This document shows positions 41,601-46,115 of a DNA stretch of 64,000 nucleotides, in pieces. How positions within the stretch are numbered: position 1 is the first letter of the stretch; every line of letters starts with the position of its first letter. The DNA is taken from contig CM049315.1 of assembly GCA_026874595.1 (NCBI GenBank), forward strand, positions 60,076,889 to 60,140,888, in the 5' to 3' direction. The position numbers and the translations under genes were made by a program. The DNA comes from Sipunculus nudus. Taxonomy: Eukaryota; Annelida; Sipuncula; Golfingiida; Sipunculidae. A model generated the notes under the pieces. It was not told the DNA's origin. It ran no database searches and saw only the letters and a list, made by a program, of their open reading frames with translations.

Positions 41601-42775
41601 GCAGTACCTGCAGCTAGCAATTAGCTTCACCAGACTTTGGGCAACTGCCTGCTAGCTTGGTCAGGCAAATGCACCTGACTCAAGAGAAGTTTAATGTATC
41701 TGCCTGAAATTTTGGCCTACCAATGCATTTTTTATGGCTTTCTCAAACACAAGGATGGTGTTGCCATCTAAAATGATTTTTGCACAGTGTTAATACCTGC
41801 ATATTTCTCATGAGGTATTTTATATATCAGCCTGAAATTGTTCATATCTGTAACTATAGAATAGCTTTATTGTTAACAAGACTGGTGGTGCCACGTACAT
41901 GTTTTTTTTCACAGTGTGTGTCCCTGCTTATTTCTCAGGAGGGATTTGACATAAAATACTGAATTTATGCATGTCCATACATCTTGGATAGTTTTGTTGT
42001 ATACAAGACAATTGTTATTGGGTTTCATGCATCTGTGCACAAAGCCCAAGAGTGGTTTGAAGTATCTGCCTAAAGTTTGCATTTCCTTAATCTTCGATGG
42101 CTTTCTCATACACAAGACATATGGTGCCACCTACAATCATTTTGTGTTGTGTACTTCCATGCCAGTATTTCAGGAGTGAAGTTTGTGTAAATGGTGCTTA
42201 TACTCTGGTTCAAAATGAATACTTGCATTGTACTTATACATGTCACACATGTACTTGAAAAGTAATGGTCAAGCATGGGAGCATTATACCTGATGTATAT
42301 CCCATTGCAAGGGTTCGCATTAGGCTTGTAGGCCTTGTTCTGTCATCTGCCAGGACATATAAAAAGGCACAAATGAAAACCATTCAAGCTTAATTCAGAC
42401 ATGTTATTTTGTATGCAGTTAGTTAAAGATTTTACAAGTAATAACCATACCTGAAAATAGGTCACTGTGACCTCATTCCAATTAGAAATTGAGCAAAAAT
42501 CTCACTTCTGCATGGAAAACCTCTTGTGGCATTTCAAGAGAGCCTGTTATCAAAATCACTTTTGTCATTTTGTTAATATTTAGCATAAAGCTTTGTATAA
42601 GAAACAGCCCTGTATTAATTATAATTATAGTGGAGTGTTGTCTGCTCTTGTTTGTTACAGTCATCCTGAAAAACAAAGTGGCCCCAAACATGGCATCAAG
42701 AGTATAGACCTCACACAGGCACTCAAGAAACCAGACAAGAAGAAAACCAAGGCTGCAGCAGCCAAGAAAAGATGA
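5595..42775 (+). CDS. EXOSC9: EXOSC9, RNA exosome core subunit (Rrp45/PM-Scl-75), 14 coding exons
   Basis: RNase PH-type subunit of the hexameric ring of the RNA exosome, the 3'-to-5' RNA processing and decay complex of nucleus and cytoplasm. In animals this subunit is structural rather than catalytic. Exons: 5595-5660, 11707-11801, 12862-12981, 18020-18122, 25411-25508, 26868-26907, 27445-27527, 28135-28267, 36780-36868, 37865-38020, 38776-38803, 39318-39462, 40813-40888, 42661-42775. All introns are GT-AG, and the joined frame is 1347 nt (448 residues; human about 439). Residues 1 to about 280 form the RNase PH fold, with family blocks MKEVPLSLCERSFIL, the GIDRGCC strand, LNHDGNIVDCAS and EDRDPVPLSVHHMP. 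The tail is acidic, holds SDSEEDDVVIL (391-401), and ends in a Lys-rich segment (432-448) that resembles a nuclear localisation signal. The start has A at -3 and matches the family N-terminus. AATAAA signals lie at 42961 and 43290. The protein is recognised by similarity to the human protein from memory; no search was run. Confidence 0.96.
5740..7125. mobile_element. Pogo/Tigger-like DNA transposon copy with TA target duplication
   Basis: The two ends are inverted: the left starts CAGTAGAGCGTCGTTATCCG and the right, reverse-complemented, starts CAGTAGAACATCGAATATCC. Both ends are bounded by TA (5738-5739 and 7126-7127). This CAGTAGA..TCG..ATCCGAA terminus is characteristic of pogo/Tigger-type Tc1-mariner elements, which duplicate TA on insertion. 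Inside the 1386 bp no transposase with a DDE triad could be read, so it is probably a non-autonomous or decayed copy. It lies in EXOSC9 intron 1. Confidence 0.8.
7475..8027 (+). mobile_element. Chimeric Helitron-like element (family C 5' end, family A core and 3' end)
   Basis: It begins with the family C 5' hairpin TAGCTCAG...CTGAGCTA and continues directly into the family A core (with a GGTGGCGCCACC box at 7592). It ends with the family A terminus: inverted subterminal repeat GGCGGATAC, a hairpin and TATTCTAG at 8024-8027. The switch of family occurs near 7540. Confidence 0.65.
8039..10179 (+). mobile_element. Helitron/Helentron-like element (family G) with a 145-bp tandem core
   Basis: The 5' end carries AGGGCTCTGC and a hairpin closing with GCCCT, followed by ATAGTGAT and GTC-rich words. 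The core is about 12 tandem copies of a 145-bp unit (for example GATGATTGGTACCTA at 8146, 8291 and 8436). The 3' end carries the inverted subterminal repeat GCAGGGCCCT, a small hairpin GGAC-catt-GTCC and then AACCACATCTAG followed by T. No protein is encoded. It lies in EXOSC9 intron 1. Confidence 0.7.
8141..9920 (+). repeat. 145-bp tandem array, about 12 units
   Basis: Core of the family G element. Each unit holds ATTGGTACCTATGA.GGCTCC, then a GAATTCCAATATGGCC block and a CAATCGCTGATTTTCTTTC block. Units differ by scattered substitutions, and later units are more diverged. Confidence 0.9.
10180..11706. other. Remainder of EXOSC9 intron 1
   Basis: Mostly unique AT-rich sequence. A more GC-rich stretch at about 10496-10870 has a 121-codon open frame on the - strand with no recognised domain, and this was not called as a gene. 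A G homopolymer lies at about 11281-11290. A dispersed repeat sits near the 3' end of the intron (see 11550-11640). Confidence 0.5.
11550..11640 (+). repeat. Dispersed repeat shared with 28575-28650 (inverted)
   Basis: A segment containing GTGAATTTGAAACCACTGCA and ACAACCACAGTAT recurs in reverse orientation at about 28578-28645 with roughly 80% identity. At the second site it forms the distal part of a SINE-like copy, so this is probably a 3' fragment of the same element. It lies only about 65 bp before exon 2. Confidence 0.6.
11707..11801 (+). CDS. EXOSC9: EXOSC9 exon 2
   Basis: Follows the acceptor TTTTCAG and codes RLDGREAFDYRHV..GIDRGCC..ELGDT. The final Arg codon is split (AG|G) across the donor GTTTGT. 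LDGR and the GxDxGCC strand are typical of RNase PH-fold exosome subunits. Confidence 0.96.
11812..11960 (+). repeat. Possible tRNA-headed SINE remnant
   Basis: Contains TAGCCTAGCTAG, resembling a Pol III A box, and GTTCAAATCC, matching a B box. The spacing of about 20 bp is shorter than in a tRNA, so the head would be deleted or the match fortuitous. It starts about 10 bp after the exon 2 donor. Confidence 0.3.
12510..12590 (+). repeat. Dispersed repeat shared with 56085-56150
   Basis: TTTACCATAACAAGACTGCA and TGACCATGAGGTCTG here match TTTACTATAACAAGGCTGCG and TGACAAGAGGTCTGG in cyclin A intron 8. Both copies are on the + strand. The family is not recognised. Confidence 0.55.
12862..12981 (+). 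CDS. EXOSC9: EXOSC9 exon 3
   Basis: Completes the split Arg and codes VLVQVSCEVAEPKQTRP..GLLFVNLELSPMAAQQFEPG. The next split Arg (AG|G) falls at the donor GTAATT. The NLELSxMAAxxFEPGR block is diagnostic of the Rrp45 branch. Confidence 0.97.
12982..13818. other. First part of EXOSC9 intron 3, unique AT-rich DNA
   Basis: No open frame, RNA gene or repeat structure of note was seen. It is ordinary intronic sequence. Confidence 0.5.
13819..13931 (+). repeat. Near-identical direct duplication, copy 1
   Basis: About 110 bp starting CATTAAAGTACCGAGT and ending AACAGGAAAGGGTTAAAA recurs at 15866-15972. The copies differ by one or two substitutions and by the length of an internal G run (about 12 versus 6). 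Confidence 0.85.
13946..15785 (+). mobile_element. Helitron/Helentron-like element, family B (copy B1)
   Basis: The 5' end ATTGTATCGCCAGAC folds with GTCTGGAGATAC and is followed by a (CCG)n run. The core contains GGGGTCATGACC and GACCTTGACCTTGAAT blocks in about 3-4 diverged copies and a GGTGGCGCCACC box at 14603. The 3' end has the inverted subterminal repeat GTCTGGCGATAC, the hairpin TGGCAC-cagcg-GTGCCA and AGAAATGTCTAG followed by T. It is non-coding and lies in EXOSC9 intron 3. Confidence 0.75.
15825..16012 (+). repeat. Duplicated flanking segment (Y1-X2-Y2)
   Basis: A roughly 41-bp segment, AACTGAAGGCTGTC through GGTTGTCCTCC, occurs twice (15825-15865 and 15971-16012) around the second copy (15866-15972) of the 13819 duplicate. 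The layout X-[B1]-Y-X-Y implies a tandem duplication of X-Y before or after B1 inserted between X and Y of the first unit. Confidence 0.8.
16166..17943 (+). mobile_element. Helitron/Helentron-like element, family C (copy C2)
   Basis: The 5' end is the hairpin TAGCTAAGCTGAC-tataa-GTCATCTTAGCTA followed by ATAGTGATGG and GTCTGTC. The 3' end has the inverted subterminal repeat TTCAGCTGAGC, the perfect palindrome GACCCATGGGTC and CCTTGTT. The interior is AT-rich with loosely repeated blocks (TTGCAAATGTATAACATTTATAAA types) and no coding frame. It ends 76 bp before EXOSC9 exon 4. Confidence 0.65.
18020..18122 (+). CDS. EXOSC9: EXOSC9 exon 4
   Basis: Follows the acceptor TTCCAG and codes QTDYGVEINRLLERCI..CVDTESLCIMAGVQ, ending in phase 0 at the donor GTAATG. 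The CxDTESLCxxAG block is conserved in EXOSC9. Confidence 0.96.
19520..23142 (+). mobile_element. Family C element (C1) nested in A1 and itself carrying A2
   Basis: The 5' hairpin TAGCTCAGCTGACTTTAAGT is followed by GTCCGT/GTCTGT words. The 3' end has CGCTGAGC, GACCCATGGGT and TCCTTGTT. Its own body is interrupted at 20044-21497 by a complete family A element. The interrupted text resumes with AT-rich body sequence that also occurs in the C4 copy at 24426. Confidence 0.65.
20044..21497 (+). mobile_element. Complete family A Helitron/Helentron-like element (A2)
   Basis: It starts ATTGTATCCGCCAAAACAGAG, with the hairpin GTATCCGC..GCGGATAC, and a CCG run follows. The core has repeated blocks of about 140 bp, each with a GGTGGCGCCACC or similar box (perfect at 20511, 20642, 20920 and 21069). 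The 3' end is a degenerate inverted subterminal repeat (CTCTGATTTACAC..), a hairpin formed by GTAGTC..GACTAC, and CCGTATTCTAG followed by T. 1454 bp, non-coding. Confidence 0.75.
23600..23680 (+). mobile_element. Family C 3' end fragment
   Basis: TCTTCAGCTGAGC, the palindrome GACCCATGGGTC and CCTTGTTT form the same 3' terminus as in C1 and C2. No matching 5' end lies directly upstream, so this is a solitary 3' fragment. Confidence 0.55.
23918..24316 (-). mobile_element. Family A 5' fragment (A6), minus orientation
   Basis: Reading the - strand from 24316, it begins ATTGTATCCGCCAAAACAGAG with the usual hairpin. Family A core sequence follows until about 23918, with no CTAG end. It is truncated at its 3' side. 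Confidence 0.65.
24426..25050 (+). mobile_element. Family C 5' fragment (C4)
   Basis: TAGCTTAACTATAGCGATGG lacks the inner half of the usual hairpin but is followed by GTCTGTCTGTCC and the AT-rich body shared with C1. No GACCCATGGGTC end is present, so the copy is 3'-truncated. Confidence 0.55.
25411..25508 (+). CDS. EXOSC9: EXOSC9 exon 5
   Basis: Codes VWKVRVDIHVLNHDGNIVDC and ASVAAITALAHF with a split Arg at the donor GTAAAT. LNHDGN is a hallmark of RNase PH-fold exosome subunits. A 16-bp minisatellite begins about 90 bp downstream. Confidence 0.97.
25598..26360. repeat. 16-bp G-rich minisatellite, about 47 units
   Basis: The unit is TGTGTGGTAGGGGCAG, with variants TGTTTTG, TGTTTGG and TGGTTGG in the first half and decayed units at both edges. 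The period of 16 is not a multiple of 3, so all three - strand frames stay open and give three overlapping His/Pro/Thr/Leu-rich frames of 228-269 codons. These are by-products of the satellite, not genes. It sits in intron 5 close to the exon 5 donor. Confidence 0.95.
26868..26907 (+). CDS. EXOSC9: EXOSC9 exon 6 (40 nt)
   Basis: Short exon between the acceptor AAATAG and the donor GTGAGT. It codes the split Arg, then RPDVTISGEQVTI, and joins in phase 0 to HSLEDRDPVPL in the next exon. Confidence 0.93.
27445..27527 (+). CDS. EXOSC9: EXOSC9 exon 7
   Basis: Follows the acceptor TTTCAG and codes HSLEDRDPVPLSVHHMPLCV then TFAFYEQ, with a split Gly at the donor GTAAGT. The DPVPLSxHHMP block is strongly conserved in EXOSC9. 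Confidence 0.97.
28135..28267 (+). CDS. EXOSC9: EXOSC9 exon 8
   Basis: Codes the split Gly, KYVLIDPTDKEEQVMDGKM and VIGMNKHREICTMQLAG, then SMLVNKEQ, ending in phase 0 at the donor GTCAGT. DPxxxEExVMDG and MNKHREIC match the family. Confidence 0.97.
28376..28690 (+). mobile_element. SINE-like element with tRNA-like head
   Basis: The head GGTTCAGGAGTAGAGC..GACTTAAAGCCGGGAGAT and AGCTCAAATCTC resembles a tRNA-derived A-box/B-box pair. It is followed by a central part GTGTTTCACACCC..GAGTGCGCCTTTGAGG. Both head and central part recur in reverse at 44465-44719. The distal part (AACCATCACAAATAAC.. on the - strand) also occurs at 11550. The layout fits V/Meta-type SINEs known from molluscs, but the exact family was not determined. 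Confidence 0.6.
28873..29560. other. Intron 8 segment with overlapping open frames, no gene called
   Basis: A 156-codon - strand frame (28897-29367) and a 65-codon + strand frame lie here. Neither has a recognisable domain, splice pattern or composition suggesting selection. The area may be an old transposon remnant. Confidence 0.4.
29580..30110 (+). repeat. Diverged family B core fragment
   Basis: ATAGATCTTTTTCAAACTTT, ATAGATATGAAGGAGGAAAT and GCCTATTTAAAATGG match the family B core at 14055-14130 and 34535-34600. A second, weaker unit follows. No termini are present. A (CT)n run is at about 30096-30110. Confidence 0.55.
30111..31855. other. EXOSC9 intron 8, unique part
   Basis: AT-rich sequence with no called gene. 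Open frames of up to 135 codons on the - strand look random. Confidence 0.45.
31856..34151 (-). mobile_element. Complete family A Helitron/Helentron-like element (A3), minus orientation
   Basis: On the - strand it starts ATTGTATCCGCCAAAACAGAG at 34151 with the hairpin and (CCG)n run (34082-34100). It ends CTCTGATTTAGGCGGATAC, hairpin GTAGTCGCTTGTCGACTAC and CCGTATTCTAG at 31856, followed by T. The core has perfect GGTGGCGCCACC boxes at 32556, 32705, 32836, 32985, 33393, 33673 and 33822. About 840 bp is tandemly duplicated at very high identity (from about 32340 and 33180). It is inverted relative to A2. Confidence 0.8.
34410..36753 (+). mobile_element. Complete family B Helitron/Helentron-like element (B2)
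   Basis: The 5' end ATTGTATCCCCAGACAAAG folds with GTCGGGGGATAC and is followed by a long (CCG)n run at about 34456-34493. The core has blocks like B1 and then a 289-bp tandem array. The 3' end has the inverted subterminal repeat CTATGTCTGGGGATAC, the hairpin TGGCAC-ctgcc-GTGCCA and AGAAATGTCTAG followed by T. It ends 26 bp upstream of EXOSC9 exon 9. Confidence 0.8.
35090..36600 (+). repeat. 289-bp tandem array with nuclear-receptor-type half-sites
   Basis: Core of B2. The 19-mer AGGTCAAAGGTCAAGGTCA occurs exactly at 35094, 35384, 35673, 35962, 36251 and 36540, a spacing of 289-290 bp. It reads as AGGTCA-A-AGGTCA-AGGTCA: a DR1 pair plus an abutting third half-site. A second, less perfect cluster (AGGTCACAAGGTCAAAGG-type) lies about midway in each unit. 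Confidence 0.9.
36780..36868 (+). CDS. EXOSC9: EXOSC9 exon 9
   Basis: Follows the acceptor TTTTTCAG and codes VLRFSNIAVVKVSAMTELIQ then RALDNDTKA, with a split Arg at the donor GTGGGT. A Helitron-like element ends only 26 bp before the exon, so little of the original intron remains upstream of the acceptor. Confidence 0.95.
37865..38020 (+). CDS. EXOSC9: EXOSC9 exon 10
   Basis: Codes RAAGERFGFAASVDVTKVTV, then a variable stretch ending in the acidic run ETEESMEEDEEDE. The donor AT|GTATCC is weak by consensus, but it is the one that keeps frame with exon 11 (split Ile). Confidence 0.85.
38776..38803 (+). CDS. EXOSC9: EXOSC9 exon 11 (28-nt micro-exon)
   Basis: Sits between the acceptor ATCTCAG and the donor GTAAGT and codes the split Ile followed by GSTSDVKIL. 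Its frame joins exons 10 and 12 exactly. Family similarity is low in this tail region, so the call rests on splice sites and frame. Confidence 0.75.
39318..39462 (+). CDS. EXOSC9: EXOSC9 exon 12
   Basis: Codes APGTGQIGEGGPSTWETDEE then AATEIMVEQRLQQLRAQDNE and EEPILIST. PGTxQIGEG matches the human protein. The donor is ACAG|GTAAAT. The last about 24 nt plus the donor are copied again and again downstream in intron 12. The frame stays open past the donor for about 170 nt, so use of a downstream donor copy at 39541 would add 26 residues in frame. Confidence 0.92.
39440..39960 (+). repeat. Minisatellite derived from the exon 12 / intron 12 junction
   Basis: The end of exon 12 with its donor (GAGCCAATCCTCATCAGCAC, AG|GTAAATAC) is repeated about 11 times as GAGGAATCCATCCTCATCAG plus CACAGGTAAATACAAAT in units of about 39-43 bp. 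At first these are paired as 78-bp units. Several units keep the GTAAAT donor (39541; about 39731 and 39769 in variant form), while others have lost it (GGAATA at 39618, GATAAA). A stray unit lies at 41197-41233 in intron 13. Confidence 0.92.
40007..40812 (+). repeat. 69-bp minisatellite ending at the exon 13 acceptor
   Basis: The unit GACTGTGTTATGTATCATCA-GGTAGTA..ACAGACTTTATAAATCATAAG begins at 40007, 40062, 40131, 40200, 40269, 40337, 40406, 40475, 40543, 40612 and 40681, with degenerate units to 40793. Every third unit is most alike (for example AACCTTAAGATACC at 40321 and 40527), giving a 206-207 bp higher-order period. The true acceptor GACTATGTTTGTATTATCAG|GGAGTACT aligns with the unit, so it is its last copy. 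Confidence 0.9.
40813..40888 (+). CDS. EXOSC9: EXOSC9 exon 13 (acidic/SIM-like exon)
   Basis: Codes the split Gly, then STGGSDSEEDDVVILDQEDF and GFTK with a split Ser at the donor GTAAAA. The SDSEEDDVVIL block parallels SDSEEEEMIIL of the human protein and has the form of a SUMO-interacting motif (hydrophobic VVIL next to an acidic, phosphorylatable run). The acceptor is the last member of a tandem repeat. Confidence 0.92.
41197..41233 (+). repeat. Isolated copy of the exon 12 junction repeat
   Basis: CCAGCACAGGTAAATACTAA and TAAGGAATCCATCCTC reproduce one minisatellite unit, including the donor, about 1.2 kb away and beyond exon 13. Confidence 0.8.
41421..42339 (+). mobile_element. Helitron/Helentron-like element, family D (copy D1)
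   Basis: The 5' end is TTAGTGAACCTGTGAGCTTATG. The 3' end is AGGGTTCGCATTAGGC with a hairpin of GGC..TTGTAGGCC and CCTTGTTC, carrying the inverted subterminal match (GCGAACC/GGTTCGC in the better copy D2). The core has several diverged blocks with GATGGTGTTGCCA-type boxes. It lies in EXOSC9 intron 13. Confidence 0.55.
42661..42775 (+). CDS. EXOSC9: EXOSC9 exon 14, C-terminus and stop
   Basis: Follows the acceptor TTGTTACAG and codes a split Ser, HPEKQSGPKHGIKSIDLTQA and the basic end LKKPDKKKTKAAAAKKR, then TGA. The basic end resembles the Lys-rich C-terminus of human EXOSC9. Confidence 0.92.
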
Positions 42776-42960
42776 CAAGCAGCTGATTTACAATCCAACA
42801 GTGTTCTTATACTGCCTGCCTGTCTAGTGCAGCTCATCCACCTTATGACTGTGATCTCAGGTTGCTGTGATGGTAGTAACATCAACATTACTCATGAACA
42901 CAGGAATCAGTAAAGTTGATCATGATTATATATAAAGCGATGAGTTTATATCATTGTATC

Positions 42961-42966
42961 AATAAA
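42961..42966 (+). terminator. EXOSC9 polyadenylation signal (proximal)
   Basis: AATAAA lies 186 bp after the EXOSC9 stop. A second AATAAA is at 43290-43295, so two 3' ends are possible. Confidence 0.6.
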
Positions 42967-43738
42967 GGGTCTATATATGCAGGCATTACTGCTAGGTGGT
43001 TCCCATGCTAACGTCAGAAAGAACTAAGAGTATTTCAGCACCAAAGAAATCTTGTAGAGAGCTTAATTCAGTGCCCTGGGATATGACAGGATTTATGCTG
43101 ATTAACAACACCTACAAACAAGGTATCTTGGAGAGCTGGTCTTTTGTAGACCCAGCCTCATAACTTCAATGTGATGAAAAATTAACCTCAAAAGGAAGCA
43201 TCAGTACAAATACTTCAGTGCAAAGATATTTGCTGTGGATTTTATGTTGAATACATCATTAAACATCATTTGTATGGATTCTGTGGAATAATAAAGGGAC
43301 TACAAAATGTCTTAAAATTGTTTTTTTTTTCTACATTGAGGGCATATTTTAGCTGAATTAATTGTTAAGCATGTAAATGCATTTAACTCAGGGAGACTAT
43401 TAACAGATGGTATATAGCCAAAGTCTTGGGATATTGTGGCAACTGTTTAGGCTGTGTTTCCATGTATGCTTGCATGCATGAAATCAGCTTATGTGCAAAT
43501 TTGCATGGAAATTCACTCTTATGATTTATTAACTGTGGTGTTTCCATGTTGTCAGAGAATATGCGTGAAGAATGCTACAGGAGCAATCAGAAGCACACAG
43601 GGGTGTTATGTAGTCATGTTTGCATCAAGTTTCATTGCTGTACAGTTTCATATGCAGGTAACAAACTTTTCCTTTTAGTTTTTAGTCTTAAAATGGAACA
43701 GTGATATTGAAGAAGGGTGATTCTATTGAAGTAGACTA

Positions 43739-44060
43739 ATTATCCCCTGCCTCAGAGGAGCAGGGGATATAGTGATCTGCTCCTTCTGTCTGTCCGTCCA
43801 TAAACAATTTTATGTGATGCTTGAAAAGTTTTACTTTGGGTCTCCAGAGCTGATTAGGTTTTAGTCACACTTTGATGATTTTTTTATTTTTTATGATTTT
43901 TTTTATACAAAATATTTTATATTTCATATGTGACTTTATTTCTCAACAAGTTTAACTGGGATCTACTTCTTATTGGAGTAGCAGGTGCATTTTAAGGGTT
44001 TCCAGAGTTGATAAGGTTTTGGTCACACTTGAATGATTTTTCGATTTTTATAAGCCCATC
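43739..44060 (+). mobile_element. Family E 5' fragment with strong hairpin
   Basis: The perfect hairpin ATCCCCTGC-ctcagagga-GCAGGGGAT is followed by ATAGTGATC and CTGTCTGTCCGTCC. This is the same order of 5' modules seen in families C and G. A short AT-rich body follows, and no matching 3' end was found. Confidence 0.5.
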
Positions 44061-44064
44061 TTGG

Positions 44065-45170
44065 ACGGGATGTATTATGGTATACCTAAAGTATTTTCGT
44101 CCATAGATCTGTCTGTCTGTCGATTAACTTTTAGTGTAGTTGCGATAGCTAACCAGGGCTTTGATGGATTTTTATGAAACTCACCATAACTACTTAACAA
44201 TAGATTATTCTACCTGAGTTCGATTTAAGATAAAATCCCCTCATATTTAAATGAGGTCAGAGGTCACAAGGCTACTTTGTGGTGTCACCGCAATAACTTA
44301 CAAGGAATATGATGGACTTTGATCAAACTCAGCAAAATTTTTTTTAAAGATTTTTTTGTTTGAGGTAACTGCCTCCAATTTTTTTATGCTTTGATTAACT
44401 AAGTATATGTACATCTGCAGAGATCCATTTCCGGTTATGGACTACACGACAGTGGCTTAAATTAGTTTTTTTCCAGGTTTCAACTAGGTTCAGTATACTA
44501 CTGCTGTGAACCCTGGATATGTGTCATCCCTTTTACTGGGTCACAACACCAAGGAACCCCCAAAAGGCACACTTGTTTGTGAGTGAAACACGACTAATGA
44601 GCATCTGGGTGGATCCTTGGTGGGGTCCGACCACGAAAATCTTACCGCCTTGGTTGAGATTCCAACTCACAATCTCCCGTCTTTGAGTCCTGCGCTCTTC
44701 CCCTGAGCCATGGAAGCAGGTGACTCAGCAAAAAAATTAGTCAATATAATATCTTGCCTATTTAAATTTCCAGCAAAATCCACACATATTTAATAAGGTC
44801 AGAGGTCACACAAATTTACTTGCCGAAAAACTTATGGATTTTCATGAAACTCAATAAACATATATATCTATAAAATCCACGCATATTTAATGAGGTCAGA
44901 AGTCACCAGATACACAACAGGGGTATTGTGCTTTTGTTATGAATTGTTTTATACAAAATTTTATACAATATATATATATATACACCTAATTATAATAGTA
45001 GGTGCATCCTGTAAGCCACTTTCCATATTGGCAGCATTTTAGGTTCTCTGATTTAGCCTGTACAGTGTTTTTGGTCAGTTCTGTGACAGTGAGGTGTGTG
45101 TGTGATTGTGTGTACACCTGTCTCACATTCCCGTTTGGCGGGGGAAACAGTCCTCTTGACATTTTATAGT
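44065..45170 (+). mobile_element. Possible family F element interrupted by a SINE-like copy
   Basis: CCCATCTTGGACGGGATG, then TCTGTCTGTCTGTCG words, open the segment. ATTTAATGAGGTCAGAGGTC blocks repeat in the body, and CATTCCCGTTTGGCGGGGGA near 45127-45146 resembles an inverted 3' terminus. The ends are not confirmed by a second copy. Confidence 0.35.
44465..44719 (-). mobile_element. SINE-like element, minus orientation
   Basis: On the - strand the head CCATGGCTCAGGGGAAGAGC fits a Pol III A box and GAGTTGGAATCTC a degenerate B box. The central part GTGTTTCACTCACAAAC..GTGTGCCTTTTGGGGG matches the copy at 28376 (+). Two independent copies in opposite orientation support a mobile element. Confidence 0.65.
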
Positions 45171-45229
45171 ACTATATATAAAGCAGTCATTGGCCAGCAT
45201 CACTTAAGCATCTTTATTATCCAACAAAC

Positions 45230-45420
45230 AGATGAAGGATCGTTTTGATTTTTAGGTCACACTCAGCGTTAAAGGCCAAGGACACAGGACCCTCTTCCTG
45301 AAAAAGTTTGTGGACCCATATAAAGCCAAACCTTTTGACTAAAATCTTTCATCTTGCACATATGGCTCACCCACCCACGGATGAAGAATCCTTTAGATTT
45401 GGGGTCATTGTTTGACATCC
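45230..45420 (+). repeat. Diverged copy of the 289-bp family B core unit
   Basis: TTTAGGTCACACTCAGCG, AGTTTGTGGACCCATATAAA and CTTTCATCTTGCACATATGG match the array unit at 35090-36600. Confidence 0.6.
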
Positions 45421-46115
45421 GTCCTATGTTCATTTCCATTGTTTTATGTCCCTCTCCCCATTGTTTGATGTCCCTCTCCCAATGTTCATTTTCATGGTTT
45501 TACGTCCCTCTGCCATTCTACATTCACCTCATATTGGTTTCCATGGTTTAACATCCCTCTCACAATGTTAGTTTCCATTGTTTGACATCCCTCTTCCCAT
45601 GTTCATTTCCATTGTTTTATGTCCCTCTCCCCATGTTCATTTCCATGGTTTTACGTCCCTCTGCCATTCTACGTCGTCGTCATATTGGTTTCCATGGTTT
45701 TACATCCCTCTCCCAATGTTAGATTCCATTGTTTGACATCCCTCTTCCCATGTTCATTTCCATTGTTTTATGTCCCTCTCCCCATGTTCATTTCCATGGT
45801 TTTATGTCCCTCTGCCATTCTACATCCACCTCATATTGGTTTCCATGGTTTAACATCCCTCTCCTAATGTTAGTTTCCATTATTTGACATCCCTCTCTCC
45901 ATGTTCATTTCCATATTTTTACGTCCCTCTCCCCATGTTCATTTCCATTGTTTTGTCCCACTCCCCATGTTCATTTCTATGGTTTTACGTCCCTCTGCCC
46001 ATGTTCATTTCCATTGTTTTACGTCCCTCTCCCTATGTTCATTTTAATTGTTTTAAGTCCCTTCTCCCCATGTTCAATTCCGTTGTTTTATGTCCTTCTC
46101 CCCATGTTGGTTTCC
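45420..46115 (+). repeat. 34-bp minisatellite with 151-bp higher-order period
   Basis: The basic unit TGTTCATTTCCATTGTTTTA plus TGTCCCTCTCCCCA repeats about 20 times. GCCATTCTAC..ATATTGG landmarks at 45512, 45663 and 45814 show a 151-bp higher-order unit of mixed 34-bp and longer subunits. Open frames crossing it are repeat by-products. Confidence 0.9.
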
